Source: Arthrobacter wenxiniae (GTDB lineage Bacteria > Actinomycetota > Actinomycetes > Actinomycetales > Micrococcaceae). From it: DNA of 49,181 nt. The stretch is from the NCBI RefSeq assembly GCF_013376105.1, contig NZ_JAAMFM010000032.1, positions 1 to 49,181 on the forward strand, given 5' to 3'. The position numbers were made by a program, and so were the translations under genes. Of the stretch, positions 22,389-30,110 are shown piece by piece; the stretch's first letter is position 1; each line of letters begins with the position of its first letter. The notes under the pieces were generated by a model that saw only the letters and a program-made list of their open reading frames with translations, did not search any database and was not told the DNA's origin.

Positions 22389-23645
22389 ATGAACAGCCTC
22401 CCGCCGCTGGCCCGCCGCCTGGGCACGGGCGACGCCGTCGTGATCGGGCTCGGATCCATGATCGGCGCCGGCGTGTTTGCCGCGTTTTCGCCCGCGGCCC
22501 AGGCGGCGGGCTCCGGCCTGCTCATCGGGCTGGGGGTTGCCGCCGTGGTGGCCTATTGCAATGCAACGTCCTCGGCCCAGCTGGCCGCGGCCTACCCCGA
22601 ATCCGGGGGCACCTACGTGTACGGGCGGAAACAGCTCGGCGAATGGCCGGGATTCCTGGCGGGCTGGGGGTTCGTGGTGGGCAAGACCGCCAGCAGCGCC
22701 GCCATGGCCATGACGTTCGCCGCCTACGCCGCGCCGCCGGGGTGGGAGCGCCCGGTGGCGATTGCCGCCGTCGTGCTTCTGGTCGCCGTCAACTACCGCG
22801 GCGTGACGCGCACGGCCGCGCTGGCCCGGATCATTGTGGGGGCAGTCCTCGCGGCGCTGGCTGTGTCCGTGGCGGCGGTGTGGGCGGGTGGACCGGCCGG
22901 CGGAACGGCGGGACCGTGGGGCGGGGGCGTCCTTTCGCACGGCTGGTACGGCATCCTGCAGTCGGCCGGCCTGCTGTTCTTCGCCTTCGCCGGCTACGCC
23001 AGGATCGCCACGCTGGGGGAGGAGGTCAAGGACCCGCGCCGGACCATTCCGCGGGCCATTCTCGCGGCCCTGGCGATCGCCGCGGTGGTCTATGCCGCGG
23101 TCGCCGTCACCGTCCTGGCCGCCCTGGGGCCCGACGCCGTCGCCTCCACCCCCGCGCCCCTCGCCGGGGCGGTGGCCGCCGGCGGGTGGTCTTGGGCCGT
23201 TCCGGTGGTCAGGGTCGGCGCGGCCCTGGCGTCGCTGGGCGCGCTGCTGGCCCTCATCGCGGGGCTGGGGCGGACGTCGCTGGCCATGGCCCGCGAGGGC
23301 GACCTGCCCCGATGGCTCGCCGCCGTGCACCCCACGTACCGGGTGCCGCACCGCGCGGAACTGGCCGTGGGCGCCGCCGTGTGCGTGATCATTGCCTTCG
23401 CGGACCTGCGCGGGGCCATCGGGTTTTCCTCCTTCGGCGTGCTGCTCTACTACCTGGTGGCCAACCTCTCGGCGCTGACCCAGCGGGGCGCGGACCGCCG
23501 CTACCCCCGGTTCCTGCAGGTTCTGGGGGCCGCCGCCTGCGTGGTGCTGGTGGCGACGCTGCCGCCCGGGGCCGTGCTCGCGGGGCTGGCCATGTTCGCC
23601 ATCGGGTTCGGCTACCGGGCCGCCAGGCTCCGCCGGCGTTCCTGA
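22389..23645 (+). CDS. APC-family amino acid permease
   Basis: 418-residue secondary transporter of the APC superfamily with about 12 hydrophobic segments. TM1 carries the family motif GLGSMIGAGVFAAF (backbone substrate site), followed by AAYPESGGTYVYG. TM6 contains FFAFAGYARIATLGEEVKDPRRTIPRAI, another hallmark. The ATG at 22389 has GAAAGG about 11 nt upstream; the in-frame extension upstream is not supported. The substrate is unclear. The gene is followed by two broken gene remnants. Confidence 0.9.
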   Translation: MNSLPPLARRLGTGDAVVIGLGSMIGAGVFAAFSPAAQAAGSGLLIGLGVAAVVAYCNATSSAQLAAAYPESGGTYVYGRKQLGEWPGFLAGWGFVVGKTASSAAMAMTFAAYAAPPGWERPVAIAAVVLLVAVNYRGVTRTAALARIIVGAVLAALAVSVAAVWAGGPAGGTAGPWGGGVLSHGWYGILQSAGLLFFAFAGYARIATLGEEVKDPRRTIPRAILAALAIAAVVYAAVAVTVLAALGPDAVASTPAPLAGAVAAGGWSWAVPVVRVGAALASLGALLALIAGLGRTSLAMAREGDLPRWLAAVHPTYRVPHRAELAVGAAVCVIIAFADLRGAIGFSSFGVLLYYLVANLSALTQRGADRRYPRFLQVLGAAACVVLVATLPPGAVLAGLAMFAIGFGYRAARLRRRS

Positions 23646-23805
23646 AACCGCAGCCGGGCCACCAGGCGGGGGATGTCGGGGCTGCGTGAGTCACCGGAGT
23701 CCTTTTGGACCGACGAGCGGGACCACCTGGCGGCAGACGCCGCCAGGCTTGTTGCGCCGCGTCACAACCCCGCGCCTCCCAGGGAGAAATTCCAGGACCA
23801 TTGAC

Positions 23806-24120
23806 AAGTCCCTCCTCTTCCCCGTTGACGCCGCCGACTGGGCCGACGTGGACATGGGCTTCGCGGAGTTCCCGGCAACCACGGTGGCCAACATCCTGAA
23901 CCTGGAGTTCCTGGTCCACCCCTGGGACTTCGCCACGGCCACCGGCCGCACCCTGAAAGCCTCCCCCGTCCTCGCCGGCTACGTCCCGGGCCTGGCCCGG
24001 GCTACGATCCAGCCCGCCATGCGCGGCAAGAGCGTCGCCGGGGAGATCCTCGTGGAGGAGTCCGCGGAGAGCCTCGAGCGCCTGATTGCCTTCACGGGCC
24101 GCCAGGTGTCCAACGCCTGA
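23806..24120 (+). pseudogene. C-terminal fragment of a TIGR03086/mycothiol-dependent DinB-like protein
   Basis: Only the C-terminal third of the family remains: EFPATTVANILNLEFLVHPWDFAT and a helical end (ESLERLIAFTGRQ) match the TIGR03086/MDMPI-like C-terminal domain. The N-terminal DinB four-helix part, with the metal-binding His residues, is absent. Upstream sequence in this frame is out-of-phase DNA without a start or ribosome binding site. A separate 43-codon frame (23673-23804) sits in the gap and may be other debris. Consistent with decay after deletion. Confidence 0.65.
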
Positions 24121-24145
24121 TCACCCTGTTGGCCGGGAATCCGCC

Positions 24146-24388
24146 ATGGTCGACGCCACACAAAAAGCACCACGAGGAATGAAGGCAGGCACCACGGGCA
24201 TGTTCAGCTACATCCACAACGGTCCGGCCACCCCCATGGACCAGTTGACCGAGGAGCAGTCGGCTGCGGAAATGGCCAAGTGGGGCGCCTGGACGCGCGA
24301 GGTCGGCGCGGCCATGCTGCCCCGGCGCAACACCACCGTCAAGTGCCCGTTCGTGCGTCAGGGTGGACCGTTCGGCGCTACAGGCTGA
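24146..24388 (+). pseudogene. N-terminal fragment of a YCII-related protein
   Basis: The segment GPATPMDQLTEEQSAAEMAKWGAW followed by VGAAM is the N-terminal portion of YCII-related (YCII/PhnB-like) small proteins. The remaining half of the domain is missing: the frame runs through unrelated residues (LPRRNTTVKCPFVRQ) and stops at 24388 inside the end of convergent tsaD. The normal N-terminal beta strand (MPKYMLMY-like) is also altered to MFSYIHN. Several ATGs are available; the true one is unclear. Confidence 0.65.
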
Positions 24389-25469
24389 TGCTGCCCACCG
24401 GCATCGAGGAGTCCGGTGCGAAGGCGAGGTCGCTGGGGGCCACGCCGTTCATGACCAGCTGTGCCCCGAGGGCGGCCACCATGGCGCCGTTGTCGGTGCA
24501 CAGCGACATCCTGGGCACCAGCAGCGTGATGCCGGCGGCCCCGCACCGCTGCTGCGCCAGCTGCCGAAGCCGCGAATTGGCCGCGACGCCCCCGCCCAGC
24601 AGGAGCGTGGTGATGTGGTTTTCCCGGCATGCCAGCACGGCCTTGGCCGTGATGACGTCCAGCACCGCCTCCTGGAACGACGCCGCGACGTCGGCCACCG
24701 GGACGGCCTCGCCGCGGGCCTCGTACCCCTCGACGCAGCGGGCCACGGCGGTCTTCAGGCCGGAGAAGGAAAAGTCGTAGCGGTGCGGTCCGGGGGCCTC
24801 GGCCGTGCCCATGTACTTGGGCACGGTCAGCCCGCGCGGGAAGCGGATCGCCTTGGCGTCGCCCTCCCGGGCAAGCCTGTCGATGGCGGGCCCGCCCGGG
24901 TAGGCCAGGCCGAGCAACCTGGCCACCTTGTCAAAGGCCTCGCCGGCGGCGTCGTCGATCGTGGCGCCCAGCAGTTCCACGTCCGCCGCGATGTTGCGCA
25001 CGCGCAGGATCTCGGTGTGGCCGCCGGAGACCAGCAGCGCGCCCAGGTTTTCCGGCAGTTCCCCGGCCGTGGCGGCCGCGGCAATTGATGCATCAAGCAG
25101 CCCCACGCCCACGTGCGCCACCAGGTGGTTGATGGCGTACAGCGGCTTGCCCGTGGCCAGGGCCAGCGCCTTGGCGGCGCTCACGCCCACCATGAGGGCG
25201 CCGGCCAGGCCGGGCCCGCTGGTCACCGCGATCGCGTCGACGTCGTCCAGGGCAACGCCCGCCTCGGCGAGCGCCTGCTCCAGCGTGGGCACAAACGCGT
25301 CCAGGTGGGCCCGGGAGGCGATCTCAGGAATGACGCCGCCAAAGCGCACATGCTCCTCCATGGACGAGGACACCGTGTTGGTGAGCAGCTCGATGCCGCG
25401 GACCAGCCCCACCCCGGTTTCGTCGCAGGAGGACTCGATCCCCAGGATCAGTGGGTTGGCCTGGTTCAT
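24378..25469 (-). CDS. tsaD: tRNA N6-threonylcarbamoyladenosine (t6A) transferase subunit TsaD
   Basis: Catalytic subunit that transfers threonylcarbamoyl to A37 of ANN-decoding tRNAs. 363 residues, full-length Kae1/Qri7/Tsa[13 protein letters not shown] at the start, the nucleotide-binding SGGHTEIL, the metal-site His in [17 protein letters not shown], and [11 protein letters not shown] with CTDNGAMVA near the end. It is last in the operon tsaE-tsaB-rimI-tsaD, overlapping rimI by 4 bp. Its 3' end overlaps the YCII-like remnant by 11 bp, which suggests a deletion reached the edge of tsaD. The tsaC/sua5 gene is not in this window. Confidence 0.98.
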   Translation of the reverse strand: MNQANPLILGIESSCDETGVGLVRGIELLTNTVSSSMEEHVRFGGVIPEIASRAHLDAFVPTLEQALAEAGVALDDVDAIAVTSGPGLAGALMVGVSAAKALALATGKPLYAINHLVAHVGVGLLDASIAAAATAGELPENLGALLVSGGHTEILRVRNIAADVELLGATIDDAAGEAFDKVARLLGLAYPGGPAIDRLAREGDAKAIRFPRGLTVPKYMGTAEAPGPHRYDFSFSGLKTAVARCVEGYEARGEAVPVADVAASFQEAVLDVITAKAVLACRENHITTLLLGGGVAANSRLRQLAQQRCGAAGITLLVPRMSLCTDNGAMVAALGAQLVMNGVAPSDLAFAPDSSMPVGSISL

Positions 25470-26017
25470 GAGGGGTCCTTCGTGTCCGGTTCCGGGTCTG
25501 CGGCGCCGGCCAGCGTCAGGCGCATGACGAGCCCGTCCGAGCCGTCCCGGTAGTAGCGGCGGCGTGTGTGGATGTGCTCAAAGCCGAAGCGCCGGTAGAG
25601 GTCCTGCGCCCGGGGGTTGGTGGAGCTGACCTCGAGCAGCATGTCCAGGGCCCCGCGCCGCCGCGCTTCCCCAATGAGCTCCACCATCATGGCCCGGGCA
25701 ATGCCGCGGCCCTCGAATTCGGGCAGCACGCCGATGGTTTGGATGTCGGCGACGGGCGGCACACACATGAGCCCCGCATAGCCCACGATTGTTGTCCCGC
25801 CGTCCCCGCCGCCGGGCGCGGCCGGCGCCTCGGCGACAATGTACCTCCGCGTCTTGGGAGCGGCCAGCTCGTCCATGAACAGCTGGCGCGGCCAGCAGTC
25901 CACGCCGAAAAGCCGGGCATCCATGTCGGTGACGGGGCCGACGTCGGACTCCACCATGTCCCTCAGCGCCGCCGGGCGCTTGGGTGCCTGGGCGGCGATC
26001 GCATCCGGGCGGTTCAC
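25466..26017 (-). CDS. rimI: RimI-type protein N-acetyltransferase (GNAT)
   Basis: GNAT acetyltransferase of 183 residues related to RimI, which acetylates the N-terminal alanine of ribosomal protein S18 in E. coli. The acetyl-CoA loop is [34 protein letters not shown] and the C-terminal [16 protein letters not shown] fit RimI. A 20-residue N-terminal extension and a Gly-rich loop (APGGGDGGT) are additional. It overlaps tsaB upstream and tsaD downstream by 4 bp each (ATGA), a tightly coupled operon conserved across actinobacteria. Confidence 0.95.
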   Translation of the reverse strand: MNRPDAIAAQAPKRPAALRDMVESDVGPVTDMDARLFGVDCWPRQLFMDELAAPKTRRYIVAEAPAAPGGGDGGTTIVGYAGLMCVPPVADIQTIGVLPEFEGRGIARAMMVELIGEARRRGALDMLLEVSSTNPRAQDLYRRFGFEHIHTRRRYYRDGSDGLVMRLTLAGAADPEPDTKDPS

Positions 26018-26724
26018 AGCAGGGCCCGTTTCCGGGGCCCCGGCACCTTGGCGTCCGATTCGCGCAGGTAGAGCGGCGCGGTCCCGGGCAGCTCCAGGCC
26101 CTGCTGGATCTTGCGGGCGGCCATGTGCCCCAGCGACACGGCGGTGGGCTGCAGCCCGGCCGCGGCGTCATCCACCGTGCAGCCGTTTGCCCGAAGGCCC
26201 GCGGCATACAGGCCGGCACCGGCACCGTGGACGGGCACGTCCCGGATGGTATCCGCGGGGCCCACCACGGGGCCCTTGAGGAGTCCGCCGGTCTCCGAGT
26301 AGCGCGCCCAGTAGACTTCCCTGCGCCGCGCATCGGTTGCCACCACAAAATCGCCGCCCTCCGGGAGGGCTTGCCCGGCCTCCCGGAGGGAGAGCACGTC
26401 CCATGCGAGCGCTTCCAGGCTCATGAGCCCGTGCAGCGGCACCTTCCAGGCGAAGGCGAGCGTGCGTGCCATGGCGATGCCGGAGCGCAGCCCAGTGAAC
26501 GGTCCGGGGCCCACGCCCACCACAATCGCGTCCAGCTCGGGCCCCTGCGCGGCGGGGTCCGAAAACAGGGACCGGACGCCCGGCGCCAACACCTCGGCAT
26601 GGCTGCGGGTGTCGGCCGTGGCAAACTCGGCCTCCACGCGGGCTGGCGCGGCGGGGTCGGCCGCATCGAAGGAAAGCAGGGCTGCGCTGGCCACGGCGGA
26701 CGTGTCAATGGTGAGGATTCGCAC
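26014..26724 (-). CDS. tsaB: t6A synthesis scaffold protein TsaB
   Basis: TsaB is the inactive TsaD paralogue that dimerises with TsaD and is needed with TsaE for t6A synthesis. 236 residues. The N-terminal ILTIDTSAVASAAL and VGVGPGPFTGLRSGIAMA are diagnostic. The start is GTG at 26724. A TAGGCT -10 box ends 6 nt before it, so besides readthrough from tsaE the gene has its own leaderless promoter. The tsaE stop TAG forms the first three bases of that box. Confidence 0.96.
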   Translation of the reverse strand: MRILTIDTSAVASAALLSFDAADPAAPARVEAEFATADTRSHAEVLAPGVRSLFSDPAAQGPELDAIVVGVGPGPFTGLRSGIAMARTLAFAWKVPLHGLMSLEALAWDVLSLREAGQALPEGGDFVVATDARRREVYWARYSETGGLLKGPVVGPADTIRDVPVHGAGAGLYAAGLRANGCTVDDAAAGLQPTAVSLGHMAARKIQQGLELPGTAPLYLRESDAKVPGPRKRALL

Positions 26725-26730
26725 GGGTCC

Positions 26731-26736
26731 AGCCTA
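26731..26736 (-). promoter_or_regulatory. -10 box of leaderless tsaB promoter, overlapping the tsaE stop codon
   Basis: TAGGCT on the minus strand, 6 nt before the GTG of tsaB. Its TAG (26734-26736) is also the stop codon of tsaE. Confidence 0.65.
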
Positions 26737-27327
26737 TTCCACGGGGTCTTGGCGAGACGCCGGGTCTTGGCGAGAAGCGGGAGCGCCGGGGCCGGCGAGC
26801 CCACTGAAGTCGACGCCCTCCCACCGCGGGCCGACGGCGGTCAGGCGCAGCGTGCGTGGCTCGTCGCCGTCGTCCCCGTCTTCCGCGCCGCCGTCGTCCC
26901 CGTCTTCCGCGCCGCCGGCGCCCGCTGCCCGGTCAAGCTCAATTTCGAGCCAGCTGGCGGAGAGGTGCTCCACGCGGCCGGCGCCCCACTCCACCACGGT
27001 GACGGCCGTGTCCATGGTGTTTTCCAGGTCGATGTCGTCAATTTCAGCCTCGGAGCCCAGCCGGTACGCGTCCACGTGGACCAGGTCCGGGCCGCCCGGG
27101 CGGGGACCGTCGGGCAGGTTCGGGTGGATGCGGACCAGGACAAAGGTGGGCGAGATGATGCCGTCGCGCACGCCCAGGCTGCGGCCCAGCCCCTGCGTGA
27201 AGGTGGTCTTGCCGGCACCGAGCCCGCCGCTGAGAATGACGAGGTCCCCCGGCCCGAGCAGCGACGCAAGATTTTCGGCGATCCGCTGTGTCGCCTCCGC
27301 GGTGGCGGTGGAGAACTCCCACGGCAT
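26734..27327 (-). CDS. tsaE: tRNA t6A biosynthesis ATPase TsaE
   Basis: P-loop ATPase that energises the TsaB-TsaD complex. The Walker A segment is SGGLGAGKTTFTQG at about residues 34-47; SPTFVLV and HVDAYRL with a following acidic segment are conserved, as is VVEWG. At 197 residues it is longer than the usual 150-165. The excess is an acidic insert (about 134-155) holding two GGAEDGDD-type units, and a C-terminal tail repeating ASRQDP twice. Both are encoded by perfect or near-perfect tandem DNA repeats. The ATG shares one base with the alr stop (TGATG), so the two are coupled. Confidence 0.95.
   Translation of the reverse strand: MPWEFSTATAEATQRIAENLASLLGPGDLVILSGGLGAGKTTFTQGLGRSLGVRDGIISPTFVLVRIHPNLPDGPRPGGPDLVHVDAYRLGSEAEIDDIDLENTMDTAVTVVEWGAGRVEHLSASWLEIELDRAAGAGGAEDGDDGGAEDGDDGDEPRTLRLTAVGPRWEGVDFSGLAGPGAPASRQDPASRQDPVE
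26869..26916. repeat. 24-bp tandem duplication inside tsaE
   Basis: Two identical 24-bp units (26869-26892 and 26893-26916) encode two copies of an acidic 8-residue unit. A second tandem pair of 18 bp (26746-26763 and 26764-26781, nearly identical) encodes the duplicated ASRQDP near the C-terminus. Confidence 0.85.
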
Positions 27328-28508
27328 CAGGCGCCGCCCACATACGTCCGGGGGACGCGCTGGCTGATGCGCGTCACCACCTCGTAGTTGACCGTCCCGG
27401 CGGCGTCCGCCCACTGCTCAACGAGAGGGCCGCCGTCGGACCCGTCGCCAAAGAGGACGGCCGCGGCGCCCAGCGCCGAGCCGGGCGCGCCGGCGTCGCC
27501 TGCATCGTGGGGGCCCAGGTCGATGACCATCTGGTCCATGGCGATCCGCCCCACCACGGGGTAGGTCACGCCGTTGACGCGGACGGGGCCGCCGCTGGCG
27601 ATGCGCGGGATGCCGTCCGCGTAGCCCAGCGGGATCAGCCCCAGGGTGGTGGGCCGGTCGGTGACGAAGTTCAGCCCATAGGAGACCCCCTGGCCGGCCG
27701 GGACGTCCTTGCACAGGGCCACCTGGGTTTGCAGCGTCATGGCCGGGATGAGGCCAAGCTGGGCGGAGTTGAGGTCCTCGAACGGGGAGAGGCCGTAGAT
27801 GCCCAAGCCGGTGCGGACCATGTCAAAGTGGGTGTCCGGCCTGGACAGCGTCGCCGGGGTGTTGGCCAGGTGGCGGACCTCCAGATCCGCGCCGGCGTCC
27901 TCGGCGAGGGCCACCGCCTCGCGGAACACCTGGATTTGGGCATCCGTTTCGGGGCGGTGCGGCTCGTCGGCCACCGCCAGGTGGCTGAAGACGCCCACCA
28001 CGCGCAGCAGGCCCTCGTCCTGGCAGGCAATGGCGTCGGAGACCAGGGCGTCCCATCCGGCCATCGGGCAGCCGTTGCGGCCCAGGCCCGTGTCAATTTT
28101 CAGGTGGACGCGGGCCGGCCGTTCCTCGGCACGGGCGGCGGCGGCAATGTGCTCCAGCTCCCAGCCGGAGCAGCCCAGGTCGATCCCGGCGGCGACGGCG
28201 GCAGCGAAGTCGGTGGACGGCGTGTGCAGCCAGGCGAGCAGCGGCGCCTCAATGCCCGCTGCGCGGAGCTGCAGGGCCTCGCTGACGTGGGCCGTGCCCA
28301 GCCAGTCGGCGCCGGCTGCCAGGGCGGTGCGCGCCACCGGCAGCATGCCGTGCCCGTAGGCGTCGGCCTTCACCACGGCCATGAGCTTGGCCGGCGCCGC
28401 AATGGAGCGCAGCTGTGCCACGTTGTGGGCGATGGCGGAGAGGTTGATGACGGCTTCCCGCTCCGGGACGTTTCCGTGGACGGGAAGGGGTTCAACGGTG
28501 GCTTTCAC
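27327..28508 (-). CDS. alr: alanine racemase
   Basis: PLP enzyme making D-alanine for peptidoglycan. 393 residues, full length. The PLP-binding Lys47 is in AVVKADAYGHG; the barrel includes HLKIDTGLGRNG and the catalytic Tyr is in the GVSYGLNF motif of the C-terminal domain, followed by IPLGYADGIPR and GRIAMDQM. The start is GTG at 28508, 6 nt after a TAAAAT -10 box, so the mRNA is probably leaderless. It leads the alr-tsaE-tsaB-rimI-tsaD operon and is divergent from mshA. Confidence 0.97.
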   Translation of the reverse strand: MKATVEPLPVHGNVPEREAVINLSAIAHNVAQLRSIAAPAKLMAVVKADAYGHGMLPVARTALAAGADWLGTAHVSEALQLRAAGIEAPLLAWLHTPSTDFAAAVAAGIDLGCSGWELEHIAAAARAEERPARVHLKIDTGLGRNGCPMAGWDALVSDAIACQDEGLLRVVGVFSHLAVADEPHRPETDAQIQVFREAVALAEDAGADLEVRHLANTPATLSRPDTHFDMVRTGLGIYGLSPFEDLNSAQLGLIPAMTLQTQVALCKDVPAGQGVSYGLNFVTDRPTTLGLIPLGYADGIPRIASGGPVRVNGVTYPVVGRIAMDQMVIDLGPHDAGDAGAPGSALGAAAVLFGDGSDGGPLVEQWADAAGTVNYEVVTRISQRVPRTYVGGA

Positions 28509-28514
28509 ACCCTC

Positions 28515-28520
28515 ATTTTA
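28515..28520 (-). promoter_or_regulatory. -10 box of leaderless alr promoter
   Basis: TAAAAT on the minus strand, 6 nt before the GTG at 28508. Confidence 0.6.
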
Positions 28521-28598
28521 GGCCTTCCCGGTACCGTCCCCGCGCCGGCCGGCGGCTGGCGCCGCCGCGGGACGGCGATTCGGGGCGGGCGGTGGGAA

Positions 28599-28604
28599 GA
28601 TAAT
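28599..28604 (+). promoter_or_regulatory. -10 box of mshA
   Basis: GATAAT inside an AT-rich patch, 38 nt before the mshA start; a leadered transcript with the ribosome binding site GGAAGG follows. Confidence 0.55.
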
Positions 28605-28642
28605 AACTGACATGTTGATGGATCGGCAGGAAGGATGCGCCA

Positions 28643-29959
28643 GTGCACCAGGTCCGCCGCGTCGCCATGCTGTCCCTCCACACCTCCCCCCTGGACCAGC
28701 CGGGCGGGGGCGACGCCGGCGGCATGAACGTCTACGTCCGCCAGCTGGCCCTGGAACTGGCGGCGGCGGGGATCATCGTTGACATTTACACCCGCCGCAG
28801 CTGCGCCGAACAGCCGGACACGGTGGCCCTGGCCCCCGCCGTCAATGTCCACCACGTGACGGCCGGGCCGTTCGGCAAGGTGTCCAAGGAGTCCCTGCCG
28901 GCGCTGATCCCCCAGATGGCCGACGCCGTCTCGGCCCACATTGCCTCCCTCACCTCCCAGCCGTCCCCGGCCGGGCCGGCCGGCCGGCACCCGCACGCTG
29001 CGCGCGCGGGCGCACCGGAGCCGGTCCCGGTGAACGTGGTCCATTCGCACTACTGGGTCTCCGGCATGTCCGGCATCCTGGTGGCCAGGGACATGGACCT
29101 GCCGCTGGTCCACACCATGCACACCATGGCACGGGTGAAGAACAATCACCTGCCTCCGGGCCAATCCGCGGAACCGGGCATTCGCGAGGAAGGCGAACAG
29201 CAGATCGTGGGGGCCGCCACGCGGCTCATTGCCAACACCACCGCCGAGGCCGCCGAGCTGGAGGCCCACTACGACGGCTGCGAACAGCGCATCGACGTGG
29301 TCTCCCCGGGGGTGGACCTGAAGGTCTTCAAGCCGGCGTTCCGGGACCGTTCGCGGCAGCTGCACGGCATTGGCCAAAACGACTTCCATGTGATGTTCGC
29401 CGGGCGCCTGCAGCGCTTGAAGGGACCGCATGTGCTGGTCAAGGCGGCCAGCCTGCTGCGCGCCGAACGCCCCGACATCCCGCTACGGATGACGTTCCTC
29501 GGCGCCCGCAGTGGCCACGACAAGTATGACCTTGCCCAGCTCCTTGACGAGGCCGGGCTGGGCGGCATGGCCTCCGTGCTGCCGCCGGTCAGCGCGGCGG
29601 ACCTGGCGGACTGGTACCGCAGCGCCGACCTCGTGGCGGTGCCGTCCTCCAGCGAGTCGTTCGGGCTGGTGGCGCTCGAGGCCCAGGCTTGCGGCACCGC
29701 CGTCGTCGCAACGAATGTCGGGGGGCTGCCGCGGGCCGTCAGCGACGGCCGCACCGGACTTCTGGTGGAGGGGCGCTCCCCCAGGCTCTGGGCCGAGGCC
29801 ATCGCCTCGCTCCACGACTTCCCGCAGACCCGCAGCGACATGGGGCGCGCCGCGTCAGTCTTCGCCGAATCCTTCGGATGGGAAAACACGGCCGCCCAGA
29901 CCATGGCCAGTTACGACCTCTCGCTGACCTATCAATATGCGACCCCACCCGGCTGTTGA
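28643..29959 (+). CDS. mshA: D-inositol-3-phosphate glycosyltransferase MshA (mycothiol biosynthesis)
   Basis: GT4 glycosyltransferase that joins GlcNAc from UDP-GlcNAc to 1L-inositol 1-phosphate, the first committed step of mycothiol synthesis. 438 residues. Family landmarks are SLHTSP with GGGDAGGMNVYVRQLA near the N-terminus, VVHSHYWVSG, AGRLQRLKGPHVLVKA, and the donor-site SSSESFGLVALEAQACG. A Pro/Ala-rich stretch (about 110-131, SPAGPAGRHPHAARAG) looks like a lineage-specific insert before VVHSHYW. The GTG start has GGAAGG 8 nt upstream. Its inositol-phosphate substrate is supplied by ino1 further right, and UDP-GlcNAc by glmS and glmM. Confidence 0.95.
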   Translation: MHQVRRVAMLSLHTSPLDQPGGGDAGGMNVYVRQLALELAAAGIIVDIYTRRSCAEQPDTVALAPAVNVHHVTAGPFGKVSKESLPALIPQMADAVSAHIASLTSQPSPAGPAGRHPHAARAGAPEPVPVNVVHSHYWVSGMSGILVARDMDLPLVHTMHTMARVKNNHLPPGQSAEPGIREEGEQQIVGAATRLIANTTAEAAELEAHYDGCEQRIDVVSPGVDLKVFKPAFRDRSRQLHGIGQNDFHVMFAGRLQRLKGPHVLVKAASLLRAERPDIPLRMTFLGARSGHDKYDLAQLLDEAGLGGMASVLPPVSAADLADWYRSADLVAVPSSSESFGLVALEAQACGTAVVATNVGGLPRAVSDGRTGLLVEGRSPRLWAEAIASLHDFPQTRSDMGRAASVFAESFGWENTAAQTMASYDLSLTYQYATPPGC

Positions 29960-30027
29960 CAAATAAGCGTGTCCCCTATCACAAACTATTTCGAGCCTGT
30001 ACGGTGTGACAGGTAACCGCAATGAAT

Positions 30028-30041
30028 TGACAACATTGTCA
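30028..30041. promoter_or_regulatory. palindrome upstream of the subtilisin-like protease gene
   Basis: TGACAACATTGTCA: perfect 6-bp arms around CA, in the AT-rich 150-bp gap before the protease start. It looks like a repressor or activator operator; no binding family is identified. Confidence 0.45.
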
Positions 30042-30110
30042 TTTCTGATGCCATGTCAATCGCGCCGGCCAGGACGCCGGACGGTTCCCGTCGAAAGGTT
30101 CGCATCACTC

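Noticed and set aside
23673-23804. A 43-codon frame (MSGLRESPESFW...) after the APC permease
   Set aside because: It has a GC-rich sequence before its ATG and a plausible composition, but it is short, matches nothing known to me and lies in a region of gene debris.
30006-30110. Upstream start for the subtilase gene
   Set aside because: The extra 35 residues are basic and non-conserved-looking and would bury the signal peptide; GTG at 30111 restores a normal Sec signal.
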